The notes: generated by a model not told the origin, from the sequence alone. A DNA stretch of 64,000 nt from DAHVFK01 sp963755395 (GCA_963755395.1 CAVWJJ010000004.1:248001-312000), one strand, 5' to 3'. Shown: positions 1 to 9,121, counted from the first letter of the stretch. Made by a program: numbers and translations.

Positions 1-380
1 GAAGGGGCAAGGTGGTCGCCGGCGCATCGACAATAAGCCAGCAGCTGGCCAAGAACCTGCTGCTGTCGGGTGAGCGTACCTGGCTGAGAAAGGGCGAGGA
101 GGCGGCGATCACCTGGATGCTCGAATCGACTATGTCAAAGCGCCGCATTCTCGAGCTGTACCTGAACGTGGCCGAGTGGGGCGACGGAATTTTCGGCGCA
201 GAGGCGGCGGCACGACACCACTTTGGCGTCTCGGCGGCGGAATTGGGGCCGGAGCAGGCCGCCTGGCTCGCCGCTATTTTGCCGAGCCCGCGCCGCTACG
301 ATCGCGGCCGCATGACGGCGTACCTCGCGGACCGCATCGCGACCATTCGAGCTCGCATGCCGATGGCGCAGATTCCGTGA
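1..380 (+). CDS. mtgA: Monofunctional peptidoglycan glycosyltransferase MtgA, C-terminal part (5' end outside window)
   Basis: This is a family GT51 enzyme that polymerises lipid II into glycan strands at the inner membrane without a transpeptidase domain. The reading frame is open from the first bases of the window. It carries the GT51 signature VAGASTISQQLAKNL, and later ELYLNVAEWGDGIFGAEAAA, which is typical of MtgA and the glycosyltransferase domain of class A PBPs. The N-terminal membrane anchor and the catalytic glutamate lie upstream of the window. The protein stops soon after the GT51 domain, with no penicillin-binding domain, which supports MtgA over a bifunctional PBP. The family call is firm; only the upstream extent is unseen. 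Confidence 0.93.
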   Translation, partial: RGKVVAGASTISQQLAKNLLLSGERTWLRKGEEAAITWMLESTMSKRRILELYLNVAEWGDGIFGAEAAARHHFGVSAAELGPEQAAWLAAILPSPRRYDRGRMTAYLADRIATIRARMPMAQIP

Positions 381-414
381 CAGGCTGGGTGCGCGGGCAA
401 CGGTTCCGCCCGTC

Positions 415-429
415 GTATTGATTCAATAC
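415..429. promoter_or_regulatory. 15-bp palindrome overlapping a possible mgtE -10 box
   Basis: GTATTGA-T-TCAATAC is a perfect inverted repeat with 7-base arms. It sits in the 93-base gap between mtgA and mgtE. A -10-like TACAAT (427-432) overlaps its right arm, so a protein bound here would cover the promoter. The start codon of mgtE is about 40 bases further on. No regulator is identifiable, and the promoter call rests on sequence alone. Confidence 0.35.
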
Positions 430-473
430 AATGGCCTAGGGCCGGCCACCGGCCGCCGCTGCGCGTAGGCGAC

Positions 474-1916
474 ATGTCCCAACTGCTTGCAAGGCTCGAG
501 GTCGAGGACCTGAAAGAGAACCTGCGCGAAGTGCAGGAGCTCCTGCACCGGCACGCCATGGTCGAGGGCTTGGTAAGCGGCCAGGAAATGCCGCGTCGTG
601 CGCTGGTCGAGCAGCTGGTGCACAAACAGCACCTCGCCGAGCTGCGTACCAAACTCGAAAACCTGCATCCGGCCGACATCGCCTACATCCTAGAAGCGCT
701 GCCGCTCGAGGCGCGCCTGGTCGTGTGGGAACTGGTGAGGGCCGATCGTGACGGCGAGATTCTGCTCGAGGTGTCGGACGCGGTGCGCGAATCGCTCATC
801 GCGAGCATGGATTCCGACGAATTGGTGGCGGCCGCGGAGACGCTGGAAGCCGACGAGCTCGCGGACCTTGCGCCGGACCTGCCAGCCGAAGTCATCCAGG
901 AGGTCGTGCAGTCGTTGCCTACCGAGGAGCGGGAGCGCTTGCGCTCCGCGCTGTCATACTCGGAAGGAACCGTCGGCGCGCTGATGGACTTCGAGATGGT
1001 GACGGTACGCGAAGACGTTACCCTGGAAGCGGTGACGCGCTACCTGAGGCGCATGGATGAACTGCCGGACCATACCGACCAGTTGTACGTCGTCGACCGC
1101 GAGCGGCGCCTGCGTGGAACCCTGCCGCTCGCGCGGCTGATCGTCTCCGACCTCGACGCAGAGGTGGCGGTCGTCATGGTGCCCGAGCGCGTCACGCTGC
1201 ACCCGCAGGACCGCGCCGCGGACGCGGCCCAGGCGTTCGAACGCTACGACCTGGTTTCTGCGCCGGTGGTGGACGCGCGCGATCGACTCGTGGCGCGGCT
1301 CACGGTCGACGCCGTGGTCGACTATATTCGAGAGGCGAGCGCCGAGACGCAGCTTGCCGAGGGCGGTCTGCGCGAGGAGGAGGACATCTTCGCGCCGGTA
1401 CTGAACAGTTTCCGCAATCGCTGGTCATGGCTGGCGATCAATCTGTTCACCGCCTTCATCGCCTCGCGCGTGATCAATGCGTTCGAGGGTTCGATCGCGA
1501 AGCTGGTCGCGCTCGCCGCGCTGATGCCGATCGTGGCCGGCATCGGCGGCAACTCCGGCAACCAGACTATCACCATGATCGTGCGCGCCCTGGCTCTGGG
1601 TCAGATACAGGCGCAATACTGGCGCAAGTTGCTCGCCAAGGAGCTTGGCGTGGCCCTAATCAATGGTGTTGTCTGGGGGACGCTGCTCGGCGTTATCGCC
1701 TATGTGCTCTACGGCAATATGGCGCTCGGCGGGGTCATGGCGCTCGCCACGGTACTCAATCTGATGCTTGCCGCGTTGATGGGAGTTGCCATCCCGTGGC
1801 TGCGCTCGCGCTTCGGCAAAGATCCCGCGATCGGCTCTTCGGTGCTGATTACCGCTTGCACCGACTCCGGCGGATTCTTCATCTTTCTGGGGCTGGCTAC
1901 CTTGCTTCTGGTTTGA
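474..1916 (+). CDS. mgtE: Magnesium transporter MgtE
   Basis: MgtE is a Mg2+-gated Mg2+ channel of the inner membrane. The 480-residue product has the full architecture: an acidic helical MgtE N domain (about residues 30-160), a CBS pair (about 165-300, including the VSAPVVD-type strand), and five transmembrane helices from about residue 320 to the end. The selectivity-region motif GNSGNQTITM lies near residue 360, and TDSGGFFIFLG is close to the C-terminus. Length is normal for the family. The ATG start leaves a 93-base upstream gap that holds a palindrome and a possible promoter. Its 3' end overlaps the convergent acetyltransferase gene by 20 bases. Confidence 0.95.
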   Translation: MSQLLARLEVEDLKENLREVQELLHRHAMVEGLVSGQEMPRRALVEQLVHKQHLAELRTKLENLHPADIAYILEALPLEARLVVWELVRADRDGEILLEVSDAVRESLIASMDSDELVAAAETLEADELADLAPDLPAEVIQEVVQSLPTEERERLRSALSYSEGTVGALMDFEMVTVREDVTLEAVTRYLRRMDELPDHTDQLYVVDRERRLRGTLPLARLIVSDLDAEVAVVMVPERVTLHPQDRAADAAQAFERYDLVSAPVVDARDRLVARLTVDAVVDYIREASAETQLAEGGLREEEDIFAPVLNSFRNRWSWLAINLFTAFIASRVINAFEGSIAKLVALAALMPIVAGIGGNSGNQTITMIVRALALGQIQAQYWRKLLAKELGVALINGVVWGTLLGVIAYVLYGNMALGGVMALATVLNLMLAALMGVAIPWLRSRFGKDPAIGSSVLITACTDSGGFFIFLGLATLLLV

Positions 1917-2478
1917 AGCGCAGCGCGCCGGCAATGCTGCGCACGGCCTGCAGCTGGCGCTTGAGCGCGAAGTCGAACAAGCCCACCCGCTCGGCCAGGA
2001 GCTGGTCGGTAAAGCTCGAGGCGTCCGCCGGCGCCAGCTCGAGCCAGGCATCGGACTCGCCGCGCTCGGTAACGATGCGCATGCCCTGCTTGCGGGCTAA
2101 ATGCACCATCGCGCCGTTCTCGCTTAGGCAATGCATGAACAGGGCGCGAATGCCCCAGTTGCGCGCATGCGTGTGACTGCGGGCGAGCAGCGCGGAGCCG
2201 GCACCCAGGCCGCGCCAGCCCGAAAGCACCGACACGCCGAGCTCCGCGTAACCGTCGCAGCGTGCGAGATGAGCGGCCGCGACCAGCTGCAGTGCGTCGT
2301 CGAACACCCCAAACACGGCGTCGCGCTCGAAGTCGATACGCACGACGTAGTCGCGGATGGCTTGGTCGGGCAGGGCGACGCCGAAACGCAGGCGCCGGTC
2401 CTCGTCGTCCAGCGTGAGCAAGTGGCGCTCAAGCGTTTCGCGCTCTAGCCGCGACAATTCACGTGTGGCGATTTGCAT
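1897..2478 (-). CDS. GNAT-family N-acetyltransferase
   Basis: The 193-residue product fits the GNAT acetyltransferase fold. A central strand (AELGVSVLSGWRGLGAGSAL) is followed by the acetyl-CoA pyrophosphate-binding pattern W-R-G-L-G-A-G, and then by the usual NGAMVHLARKQGM helix. The substrate cannot be told from sequence. The gene is convergent with mgtE (20-base overlap) and lies downstream of hemL on the same strand, with a gap of about 50 bases. The C-terminal 40 residues extend past the GNAT core and look helical. The family is clear, but the function (small molecule or protein acetylation) is open. Confidence 0.85.
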   Translation of the reverse strand: MQIATRELSRLERETLERHLLTLDDEDRRLRFGVALPDQAIRDYVVRIDFERDAVFGVFDDALQLVAAAHLARCDGYAELGVSVLSGWRGLGAGSALLARSHTHARNWGIRALFMHCLSENGAMVHLARKQGMRIVTERGESDAWLELAPADASSFTDQLLAERVGLFDFALKRQLQAVRSIAGALRFKPEAR

Positions 2479-2526
2479 AACAGCCTATTGGACAGCATGA
2501 GCTAAGCAAAGTTCGTGCCCGGCCCG

Positions 2527-3811
2527 TCATGCCACGGCGGCAAAGGCCGCGCGCGCCGCCGCCAGCGTGGCCTCGATTTCGGCCGCGCCGTGCGCCGCAG
2601 AGACAAAGCCCGCTTCGTACGCCGACGGCGCGAGATATACGCCGCGCGCCAGCATCTCGTGAAAGAAGCGGTTGAAGCGCTGCTGGTCGCATTGCATGAC
2701 CTCGGCGAAGCTCGTCGGCGGCGCAGCGCGGAAGTACAGCCCAAACATGCTGCCGATCGACTGCGCTGAGAAAACGACGCCCGCTTTCTTCGCTTCCGCC
2801 GCAAGTCCCGCGACAAGCGTCTTCGCGGTCGCTTCTACGCCTTGCTGAAATCCCGGGCGCTTCGACCAGTGCGAGCGTGGCGAGACCGGCGGCCACCGCG
2901 ACCGGATTGCCGGAGAGCGTGCCTGCCTGATACACCGGCCCCAGCGGCGCAATGAGCTGCATGATCTCCGCTCGGCCGCCGAACGCGCCGACCGGCATGC
3001 CGCCACCGATTACTTTGCCGAGCGTGGTGAGGTCCGGCCGAATGCGGAAGCGCTGCTGCGCGCCGCCGATTGCGACGCGAAATCCGGTCATTACCTCATC
3101 GAAAATGAGCACCGCGCCGTGACGCGTGCATTCCTCGCGCAGTGTCTCGAGAAAGCCCGGCGCAGGAAGCACCAGATTCATGTTGCCGGCCACCGGTTCA
3201 ACGATCACGCCGGCGATCTCGGGGCCGCGAGCGGCGAAAAGTTCGCGCGCGGCCGTTGAGTCGTTATATCCCAGCACCACCGTCTGTGCCGCGGTCGCGG
3301 CCGGAACGCCGGCCGAACTCGGATTGCCGAAGGTGAGCGCGCCTGAGCCCGCCTTGACCAGCAGGCTGTCGGCGTGGCCATGATAGCAGCCCTCGAACTT
3401 GACGATTACGTCGCGCCCACTGAAGCCGCGCGCAAGGCGGATCGCGGACATTGTCGCTTCCGTGCCGGAGGAGACGAGTCGCACCATCTCGACCGACGGG
3501 ACGAGGCGGCAGATTGCCTCGGCGAGTTCGATCTCGCTCGCGGTCGGCGCGCCGAAGGACAGCGCTCGCGCGGCGGCCGTTTGGACAGCCTCGACGACCT
3601 GAGGGTGGGTGTGCCCGGCGACCATCGGACCCCAAGAGCCGACGTAGTCGATGTAGCGGCTTCCGTCGGCATCCCACAGGTAGGCACCCGAGGCGCGCTC
3701 GAGGAACGGCGGTATGCCGCCGACCGCGCGAAAGGCGCGCACCGGTGAGTTGACGCCAGCGGGGATGCGCTGCTGAGCGCGTGCGAACAGGCTCTCGTTC
3801 TCGCTGGTCAT
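2527..3811 (-). CDS. hemL: Glutamate-1-semialdehyde 2,1-aminomutase HemL, frameshifted as sequenced
   Basis: HemL converts glutamate-1-semialdehyde to 5-aminolevulinate, the first committed tetrapyrrole precursor of the C5 pathway, using PLP. The PLP lysine is in TTLGKVIGGGMPVGAFGG (about K266), and GSWGPMVAGHTHPQ and GTEATMSAIRLARG match the family. The frame breaks near 2851: after LATLALVEAPG the protein continues one frame over as FQQGVEATAKTLVAGL. Removing one base (the T at 2851 on the plus strand) gives a normal 427-residue protein ending AAFAAVA. Everything else is conserved, so an error in the sequence is more likely than a dead gene. The gene overlaps thiE by 4 bases and is probably in one transcript with thiD-thiE. 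Confidence 0.92.
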
Positions 3812-4449
3812 GCGGCAGGGCTCATATGGACTGAGAATAGATCGATGAAGGCGCGTGCACGGGCGGCGGGGTCGGGCGCGTCGAACAACGCTGAAATCAC
3901 CGCAACGCAGTCGGCGCCGGCACGGACCACCTCGGCTACATTTTCCAGCGTAATGCCGCCGATTGCGACCAGCGGTACGCCGAGCGCGCGCGCCTGTCCG
4001 AACAACGGGAGTGGAGCGCGCACTGCGTCCGGCTTGGTCGACGAAGGAAACACGCTGCCGAAGGCGACGTAGTCTGCGCCGGCTGCGACCGCGCGGCGCG
4101 CGATATCCAGCTGGTTGTAGCAGGATGCACCGAGCAAGCGAGCGCCGAGTCGCAGCCGCGCTCGCGCGACGTCGCCGTCTTTACAGCCCAGGTGCGTGCC
4201 GTCGGCGCCTGCCGCAAGCGCGAGCTCGACATCGTCGTTGACGATTAGCGGCACGCCGTGGTCGGCGCAGAGCGCCGCCAGAGCACGCGCTTCGGCTGCG
4301 CGCTGCGCTGTACCGGCGAGCTTATTGCGATACTGCAATGCCGCCCAGCCGTGCGGCGTGGTGCCATGCATCGCCGCGCGCACGCGCGCGATGAGCGCAC
4401 GGCTGTCCGCCGCGTCGGGGGTGATGGCGTAGAGCCCCGCAAGCCTCAT
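3808..4449 (-). CDS. thiE: Thiamine-phosphate synthase ThiE
   Basis: ThiE joins HMP-pyrophosphate to the thiazole phosphate to make thiamine phosphate. The 213-residue TIM-barrel protein shows the pyrophosphate/Mg2+ site (LIVNDDVELALAAGADGTHL), the phosphate-binding VAIGGITLENVAEVVRAGAD, and YVAFGSVFPSSTK, all in family order. It overlaps thiD upstream by 4 bases and hemL downstream by 4 bases, so translation is likely coupled. Length is normal. ThiE and ThiD act consecutively in the pathway, which supports the call. Confidence 0.95.
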   Translation of the reverse strand: MRLAGLYAITPDAADSRALIARVRAAMHGTTPHGWAALQYRNKLAGTAQRAAEARALAALCADHGVPLIVNDDVELALAAGADGTHLGCKDGDVARARLRLGARLLGASCYNQLDIARRAVAAGADYVAFGSVFPSSTKPDAVRAPLPLFGQARALGVPLVAIGGITLENVAEVVRAGADCVAVISALFDAPDPAARARAFIDLFSVHMSPAA

Positions 4450-5279
4450 GGCTCTTCCTTATCGGGCTCCGCATCAACCTCGCGCGCCCAGAAGAAGCGG
4501 TCAGGCAGGAGTTGGCCCATGCCGGGGCGAAAGCCCCCGGCGAGCGCTTGCCAGGTGTACTCCTGCGCTTCGCGAACCGCCTCGGGCATATCCAGGCCGT
4601 TGGCGAGCGCCGCGGCGATTGCCGAGGCGAGCGTGCAGCCGGAGCCGTGGTAGCTGCCTGGCAGGCGCTGCCAGCGGTCTTCGCGCACCACGCCGTGATC
4701 GGCGTAGAGCTTGTTTATGACCTCGGCTGCCGCCTCGTGCGTCCCCGTGATCAGGACGAATTCGCAGCCGAGCGTCAGCAGGCGCCGGGCGGACTCGTCT
4801 ACCCCCGGCTCCTCTGCGTCGTCGTCTTTTTCGGCCAGGCGCCGCGCCTCGATGCTGTTGGGTGTCACAATGGACGCCTGCGGCACTAGCAGCTCGCGCA
4901 GCGCGTCGACCATTTCGTCCGTGGCAAGGGCGTCGCCGCGACCCGAGGCGAGAACCGGATCGAGGATCACCGGGACGTCGGGATAGTCGGACACGATCTC
5001 GGCCACCGCGGTGACGTTCTCGACCGATCCGAGGACCCCGATCTTGAATGCCGCAACCGGCATGTCCTCCAGCAGGCGGCGGGCTTGGTCGGCGACCCAT
5101 TCGGCGTCGATCGCAAGCATGCCCTCGACGCCGCGCGTGTCTTGCACGGTAAGCGCCGTGAGCACCGACAGCGGGTGGCAGCCCATGCTCGCAAGGGTCA
5201 GTAGGTCGGCCTGCAGCCCGGCGCCGCCGGTGGGGTCGGACGCGGCAAACGTGAGCACGATCGGCGGCAGGGAAGGCAT
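4446..5279 (-). CDS. thiD: Hydroxymethylpyrimidine/phosphomethylpyrimidine kinase ThiD
   Basis: ThiD phosphorylates HMP and then HMP-P to supply HMP-PP for ThiE. It is a ribokinase-fold protein of 277 residues from the chosen ATG. Visible motifs are LTFAASDPTGGAGLQADL at the N-terminus, VILDPVLASGRGDAL in the middle, and the anion-hole/catalytic region GSYHGSGCTLASAIAAALA near the C-terminus. The frame stays open upstream to a TTG at 5306, but the ATG at 5279 places the first strand as in homologues. It is the first gene of the minus-strand run thiD-thiE-hemL. The opposite-strand rubredoxin gene starts 99 bases away. Confidence 0.94.
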   Translation of the reverse strand: MPSLPPIVLTFAASDPTGGAGLQADLLTLASMGCHPLSVLTALTVQDTRGVEGMLAIDAEWVADQARRLLEDMPVAAFKIGVLGSVENVTAVAEIVSDYPDVPVILDPVLASGRGDALATDEMVDALRELLVPQASIVTPNSIEARRLAEKDDDAEEPGVDESARRLLTLGCEFVLITGTHEAAAEVINKLYADHGVVREDRWQRLPGSYHGSGCTLASAIAAALANGLDMPEAVREAQEYTWQALAGGFRPGMGQLLPDRFFWAREVDAEPDKEEP

Positions 5280-5378
5280 TCGGGGCAGCTCGCGCTCAGC
5301 GGGCAAGCGCGGCGGTCAAGCGCCGCCGCGGAATACGCTAAGATTCCGAGCCATTTTAACCTACCTTGCACGGCCCCA

Positions 5379-5561
5379 ATGCCTGATGAACCACCGTACC
5401 GTACCTGGATGTGCCTGATCTGCGGCTATGTGTACGACGAAGCCGCTGGACTGCCGGATGAAGGCATCGCTCCGGGCACCCGCTGGGAGGACGTCCCGAT
5501 AAACTGGACCTGCCCCGAGTGCGGCGCGCGCAAGGAAGACTTCGAAATGGTCGAAATTTAG
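5379..5561 (+). CDS. Rubredoxin
   Basis: This is a 60-residue one-iron electron carrier. It has the two CxxCG knuckles that bind iron: MCLICGYVYDEAAG near residues 11-24 and WTCPECGARKEDFE near residues 43-56. The conserved aromatic and glycine positions between them (PGTRWEDVP) are also present. Length is typical for a single-domain cytoplasmic rubredoxin. Its redox partner is not shown here. It is transcribed away from thiD, and a -10-like TAAGAT lies at 5339-5344. The pil chemosensory genes follow in the same direction after a 133-base gap. Confidence 0.95.
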   Translation: MPDEPPYRTWMCLICGYVYDEAAGLPDEGIAPGTRWEDVPINWTCPECGARKEDFEMVEI

Positions 5562-5694
5562 TGCGGCGTGATTTTTTGCGCGTCACGACGCATATGAATG
5601 GCGTAGTGTGTAACTTTGCACTGTTTTGCAACCCGCGGACGCGCTGCGCCCCGGGTTCACGCTCGTCCTAACGGGCGCACGGGGGCTCCTGCAG

Positions 5695-6117
5695 ATGGAC
5701 ACGGCGGAACTGGCCGGCATCAAGGTCATGGTGATCGATGATTCGAACACCATTCGCCGCAGCGCGGAAATCTTCCTGCTGCAGGCCGGATGCACGGTAA
5801 TCCTGGCCGAAGACGGCTTCGACGCGCTCGCCAAGATTGCCGACCATCAACCTGATGTGGTGCTAGTCGACATCATGATGCCGCGCCTCGACGGCTACCA
5901 GACCTGCGCGCTTATCAAGAAGAACGCCAGATTCGCGGCGACTCCTGTCGTCATGCTGTCGTCGAAGGATGGCCTGTTCGACCGCGCGCGCGGCCGCATG
6001 GTCGGCTCCGACGAATACCTTACCAAACCATTCACCAGAGAAAGCCTGATTGGAGCAGTCGCCGCACACGCGGCTGCGCGCGCGGGCGGACGGGCCGCGA
6101 GCGGCGGCAGCAACTGA
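5695..6117 (+). CDS. pilG: Twitching-motility response regulator PilG
   Basis: This is a stand-alone CheY-like receiver of 140 residues. The acidic pocket is IDDSN near residue 14, the phospho-acceptor is Asp59 in VLVDIMMPRLDGYQT, and Thr/Ser (MLSSKDG) and Lys (LTKPFT) are in place. The position ahead of pilH-pilI-pilJ-chpA identifies it as PilG, which in Pseudomonas-type systems promotes pilus extension. The frame is open to a TTG at 5626, but the ATG at 5695 fits the receiver fold much better. A short Gly/Ala/Arg-rich tail (AAARAGGRAASGGSN) extends beyond the receiver domain. Confidence 0.9.
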   Translation: MDTAELAGIKVMVIDDSNTIRRSAEIFLLQAGCTVILAEDGFDALAKIADHQPDVVLVDIMMPRLDGYQTCALIKKNARFAATPVVMLSSKDGLFDRARGRMVGSDEYLTKPFTRESLIGAVAAHAAARAGGRAASGGSN

Positions 6118-6137
6118 AGGACTACGGAGAATCCATC

Positions 6138-6503
6138 ATGCCTGTAAAGAAGATCCTGGTTGCAGACGATTCGGCGACTGATCGCCAGTTCCTGCTCGAA
6201 AGCCTGTCCAAGCTCGGTTACCAAGTCGTGCTGGCTGAAAGCGGCGAGCAGGCGGTCGACAAGGCGCGCTCGGAGCTTCCGGACCTTGTGATCATGGACG
6301 TGGTAATGCCGGGGACGAACGGCTTCCAGGCTACGCGCCAAATCACTCGCGACGAGGCTACCAAACACATCCCGGTGATCATGTGTACCTCTAAGTCACA
6401 GGAGACCGATCGCATCTGGGGTCTGCGACAGGGTGCCAAGGACTATGTCGTAAAGCCCGTCAACGTCAACGAACTCGCGACCAAGATCGCGGCGCTGGGT
6501 TGA
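6138..6503 (+). CDS. pilH: Twitching-motility response regulator PilH
   Basis: This is a second CheY-like receiver of 121 residues with no output domain. It starts MPVKKILVADDSATDRQF, the phospho-acceptor is Asp54 in LVIMDVVMPGTNGFQ, and the conserved Thr and Lys are in MCTSKSQETD and DYVVKPVN. It follows pilG by 20 bases, with a GGA-type ribosome site (ACGGAGA) before the ATG. In the known systems PilH acts as a phosphate sink or retraction-side regulator opposite PilG. Length and motifs are fully normal. Confidence 0.92.
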   Translation: MPVKKILVADDSATDRQFLLESLSKLGYQVVLAESGEQAVDKARSELPDLVIMDVVMPGTNGFQATRQITRDEATKHIPVIMCTSKSQETDRIWGLRQGAKDYVVKPVNVNELATKIAALG

Positions 6504-6507
6504 TAGC

Positions 6508-7023
6508 GTGTCCAAACGGGCCAGTTTGAGGGATTTCCAGGAAAGCCTCGCTAGTCGGCTGAAGGCGGCAGCAGGCGAAGCCGCACCCAGTGCGCGCCTC
6601 TCGTTCGAGGCAGGCGATGGCCGCTGGCTGCTGCGGCTGGACAGCTCGGGCGAGGTGCTTACCGTGCCCGAGGTCTCGCGCGTGCCGTTGACTAAGGAAT
6701 GGTTCCTCGGCGTGGCCAATGTCCGAGGCGTGTTGTACGGCGTGTCCGACTTTGCGGCGTTCGTCGGGGGCGCGGCTACGGCACGCGGGGTGGAAAATCG
6801 ACTGATTCTGATCGGCCAGCCACACGGGGTGAACGTTGCGCTGCTGGTGACCCGCCTCGCCGGTCTACGCAACTTGAGCGAGCTCGAACCGATCGACGAC
6901 GGGGGCGGCGCGTCGCCGTGGGCGACGGAAGCATGGCGCGACGCTGAAGGGCGAGTATGGCGCGAGCTCGATTGCGACAAATTGCTCGCGCAGCGCGATT
7001 TCCTTGACGTCGCGCTGCACTGA
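6508..7023 (+). CDS. pilI: CheW-like adaptor PilI
   Basis: This 171-residue CheW-domain protein couples the PilJ receptor to the ChpA kinase. The CheW fold is recognisable in WFLGVANVRGVLYGVSDFAAF and in the GVNVALLVTRLAGLRNL segment. It starts with GTG four bases after pilH, so the two are probably translated together. The start SKRASLRDFQESLASRLKAA matches the helical N-terminus common in PilI. Gene order supports PilI over a flagellar CheW. Confidence 0.88.
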   Translation: MSKRASLRDFQESLASRLKAAAGEAAPSARLSFEAGDGRWLLRLDSSGEVLTVPEVSRVPLTKEWFLGVANVRGVLYGVSDFAAFVGGAATARGVENRLILIGQPHGVNVALLVTRLAGLRNLSELEPIDDGGGASPWATEAWRDAEGRVWRELDCDKLLAQRDFLDVALH

Positions 7024-7044
7024 GCGCGGCACGACGGAGGCTTC

Positions 7045-9093
7045 ATGGCATCGAAACTGAATATCTTCGGCGCATTCGGCAAACGCAGGCGTCCGCTCAC
7101 CGCATTGCTCCCGCTGTTCCTTGCACTGCTAGTTGCGACCGCGTACTTCGTATGGCTCAACTACCGCAACTCGACGTACGGCGCGCAATACATCGCAGAC
7201 GCCGGCCAGCTGCGCATGCTATCGCAGCGCCTGGGCAAGGCGTCGCTGCAGGGCCTGCTGGGAAACCCCGAGGCCTTCAAGCAGGTCCGCTCCAGCCGGG
7301 ACGCGTTCGCTGAGATCCTGCAGCGGCTGCAGAACGGCGGAACGATCAGCGGTGTGACGGTGCCTCCCAGTCCCGAGCGCGCGCGCCCTGCGCTGCAGAC
7401 GTTGGCTGCGCAGTGGCAGGGTACTCAACGTAACGCCACCGTCCTGCTGCGCGATCAGGCCAATCTGATTGGCCTTGGCACCGCAGTGGCGCGAGTGAAC
7501 GAGTCGAACCCCCAGCTGCTCGACCTCGCAGAGCAGGTGCAGACCAACGAGTTGCGCTCCGGCGCATCGACGCGCGAGATTTCGGCCGCCGGGGAACTGG
7601 TGATGCTGACGCAGCGACTCGCGAAGAACGCTAACGCGTTGCTGGCCGGTGAAACGATCGATCCGGAGGTGGCGTTCCTGCTGGGTAAGGACACGAACGT
7701 TTTCCGTACCACGCTCGAGGGGCTGCGCAACGGAAGCGCCGAGTTACGCCTGCCACCGGCGCGCAATGCCGAGACCGCGGCCAAACTGGACGAGCTCGCG
7801 CAGGCATTCAAGGGCTACCGCGAGGCGGTCGCCTCGATACTCGGCAACATGCAACGCCTAGTGGCAGCCAAGCGCGCGGCGCACTCCGTGTTCGGTGACT
7901 CCGAGAAGCTGCTGGCTTCAAGCGAACGGCTGGCGAACGAATTCGCGGCGCACCTTGCAGGGGACAAGACGATCTACTTGATAGCGACGCTAGTCGTGGC
8001 AATGATGATCGTTCTCGCGCTGATGGCGTACGCCTTCGTGCAGGACGAGCGTGTGCGCCGCGAGCAAGCAGAGTCCCAGGAAGCGACAGTCAAGCGCCAG
8101 AACGACCAGAATCAAGAGGCGATCCTGCGCCTGATGAACGAGATGCAGCCGTTCGCCGAGGGCGATCTAACGGTGCATGCCACGGTGACCGAGGAGATCA
8201 CGGGAGCCATCGCCGATTCCGTGAACTTTGCGGTAGAAGAGCTGCGTACGCTAGTGGGTAGGATCAACACGGCCGTCGCACAGGTGACATCGGCAACCGA
8301 ATCCGCGCAGCACACTTCGACTCAGCTGCTGGCCGCGGCGGAACGCCAGTCGCAGGAAATCCGCAATACCGGCACCCAGGTGCTAGGAATGGCGCGCGCG
8401 ATCAATCAGGTCTCTGCGAGCGCCACGGAATCCGCAAGCGTGGCGCGCGCCTCGCTTGCCGCGGCCGAGAAGGGGCAACAGGCGGTGCACAACGCGATAA
8501 CGGGCATGAACGAGATTCGCGAGCACATCCAGGAAACGGCAAAGCGCATCAAGCGGCTGGGGGAGTCCTCGCAGGAGATCGGTGAAATCGTCGAGCTGAT
8601 ATCGGATATCACCGAGCAGACCAACGTTCTGGCGCTGAACGCCGCGATCCAGGCGGCTTCCGCGGGCGAGGCCGGACGGGGCTTCACCGTGGTGGCGGAA
8701 GAGGTGCAGCGCCTCGCCGAGCGCTCTGGCGAGGCGACGAAGCAGATTGGCGCGATCGTGAAGACGATTCAGACCGACACGCAGGACGCGGTAAGCGCGA
8801 TGGAAAAGAGTACGCAAGGCGTAGTCGAAGGTGCGCGGCTTTCGGATGCGGCCGGCCAGGCACTCGCCGAAATCGGGGAGGTGTCGCGCAATCTGGCGGC
8901 GCTGATCGAAAACATCTCACGCACCACGCAGAGCCAGGCGAGGGCGGCGGGCGCGGTCGCGGTGAGCATGCGAAACATTCTCGGTATCACGGAGCAGACG
9001 ACTGAGGGCACCAAGCGCACCGCGGCCTCGGTCGGTCAGATCGCCGGCCTGGCGCGCGGCTTGAGTGGTTCGGTCGCGAACTTCAAGCTCTAA
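7045..9093 (+). CDS. pilJ: Type IV pilus methyl-accepting chemotaxis protein PilJ
   Basis: This 682-residue receptor has a transmembrane helix near residues 18-37, a periplasmic region with two PilJ-type helical repeats (GQLRMLSQRLGKASLQG and GELVMLTQRLAKNANALL), a second transmembrane helix near 312-332, a HAMP-like linker (FAEGDLTVHATVTEEITG), and a long cytoplasmic coiled coil. The signalling tip is ITEQTNVLALNAAIQAASAG, near residue 522. PilJ senses surface or pilus state and controls ChpA. The gene lies 21 bases after pilI and 28 bases before chpA. No methyltransferase or methylesterase gene accompanies it in this window. Confidence 0.93.
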   Translation: MASKLNIFGAFGKRRRPLTALLPLFLALLVATAYFVWLNYRNSTYGAQYIADAGQLRMLSQRLGKASLQGLLGNPEAFKQVRSSRDAFAEILQRLQNGGTISGVTVPPSPERARPALQTLAAQWQGTQRNATVLLRDQANLIGLGTAVARVNESNPQLLDLAEQVQTNELRSGASTREISAAGELVMLTQRLAKNANALLAGETIDPEVAFLLGKDTNVFRTTLEGLRNGSAELRLPPARNAETAAKLDELAQAFKGYREAVASILGNMQRLVAAKRAAHSVFGDSEKLLASSERLANEFAAHLAGDKTIYLIATLVVAMMIVLALMAYAFVQDERVRREQAESQEATVKRQNDQNQEAILRLMNEMQPFAEGDLTVHATVTEEITGAIADSVNFAVEELRTLVGRINTAVAQVTSATESAQHTSTQLLAAAERQSQEIRNTGTQVLGMARAINQVSASATESASVARASLAAAEKGQQAVHNAITGMNEIREHIQETAKRIKRLGESSQEIGEIVELISDITEQTNVLALNAAIQAASAGEAGRGFTVVAEEVQRLAERSGEATKQIGAIVKTIQTDTQDAVSAMEKSTQGVVEGARLSDAAGQALAEIGEVSRNLAALIENISRTTQSQARAAGAVAVSMRNILGITEQTTEGTKRTAASVGQIAGLARGLSGSVANFKL

Positions 9094-9121
9094 GCCGGAG
9101 GCCTCACACGCATAAGGGACG

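Noticed and set aside
5562..5694. Extended PilG start or small gene in the rubredoxin-pilG gap
   Set aside because: The frame is open from a TTG at 5626, but the residues do not fit the receiver fold and no ribosome site is seen.
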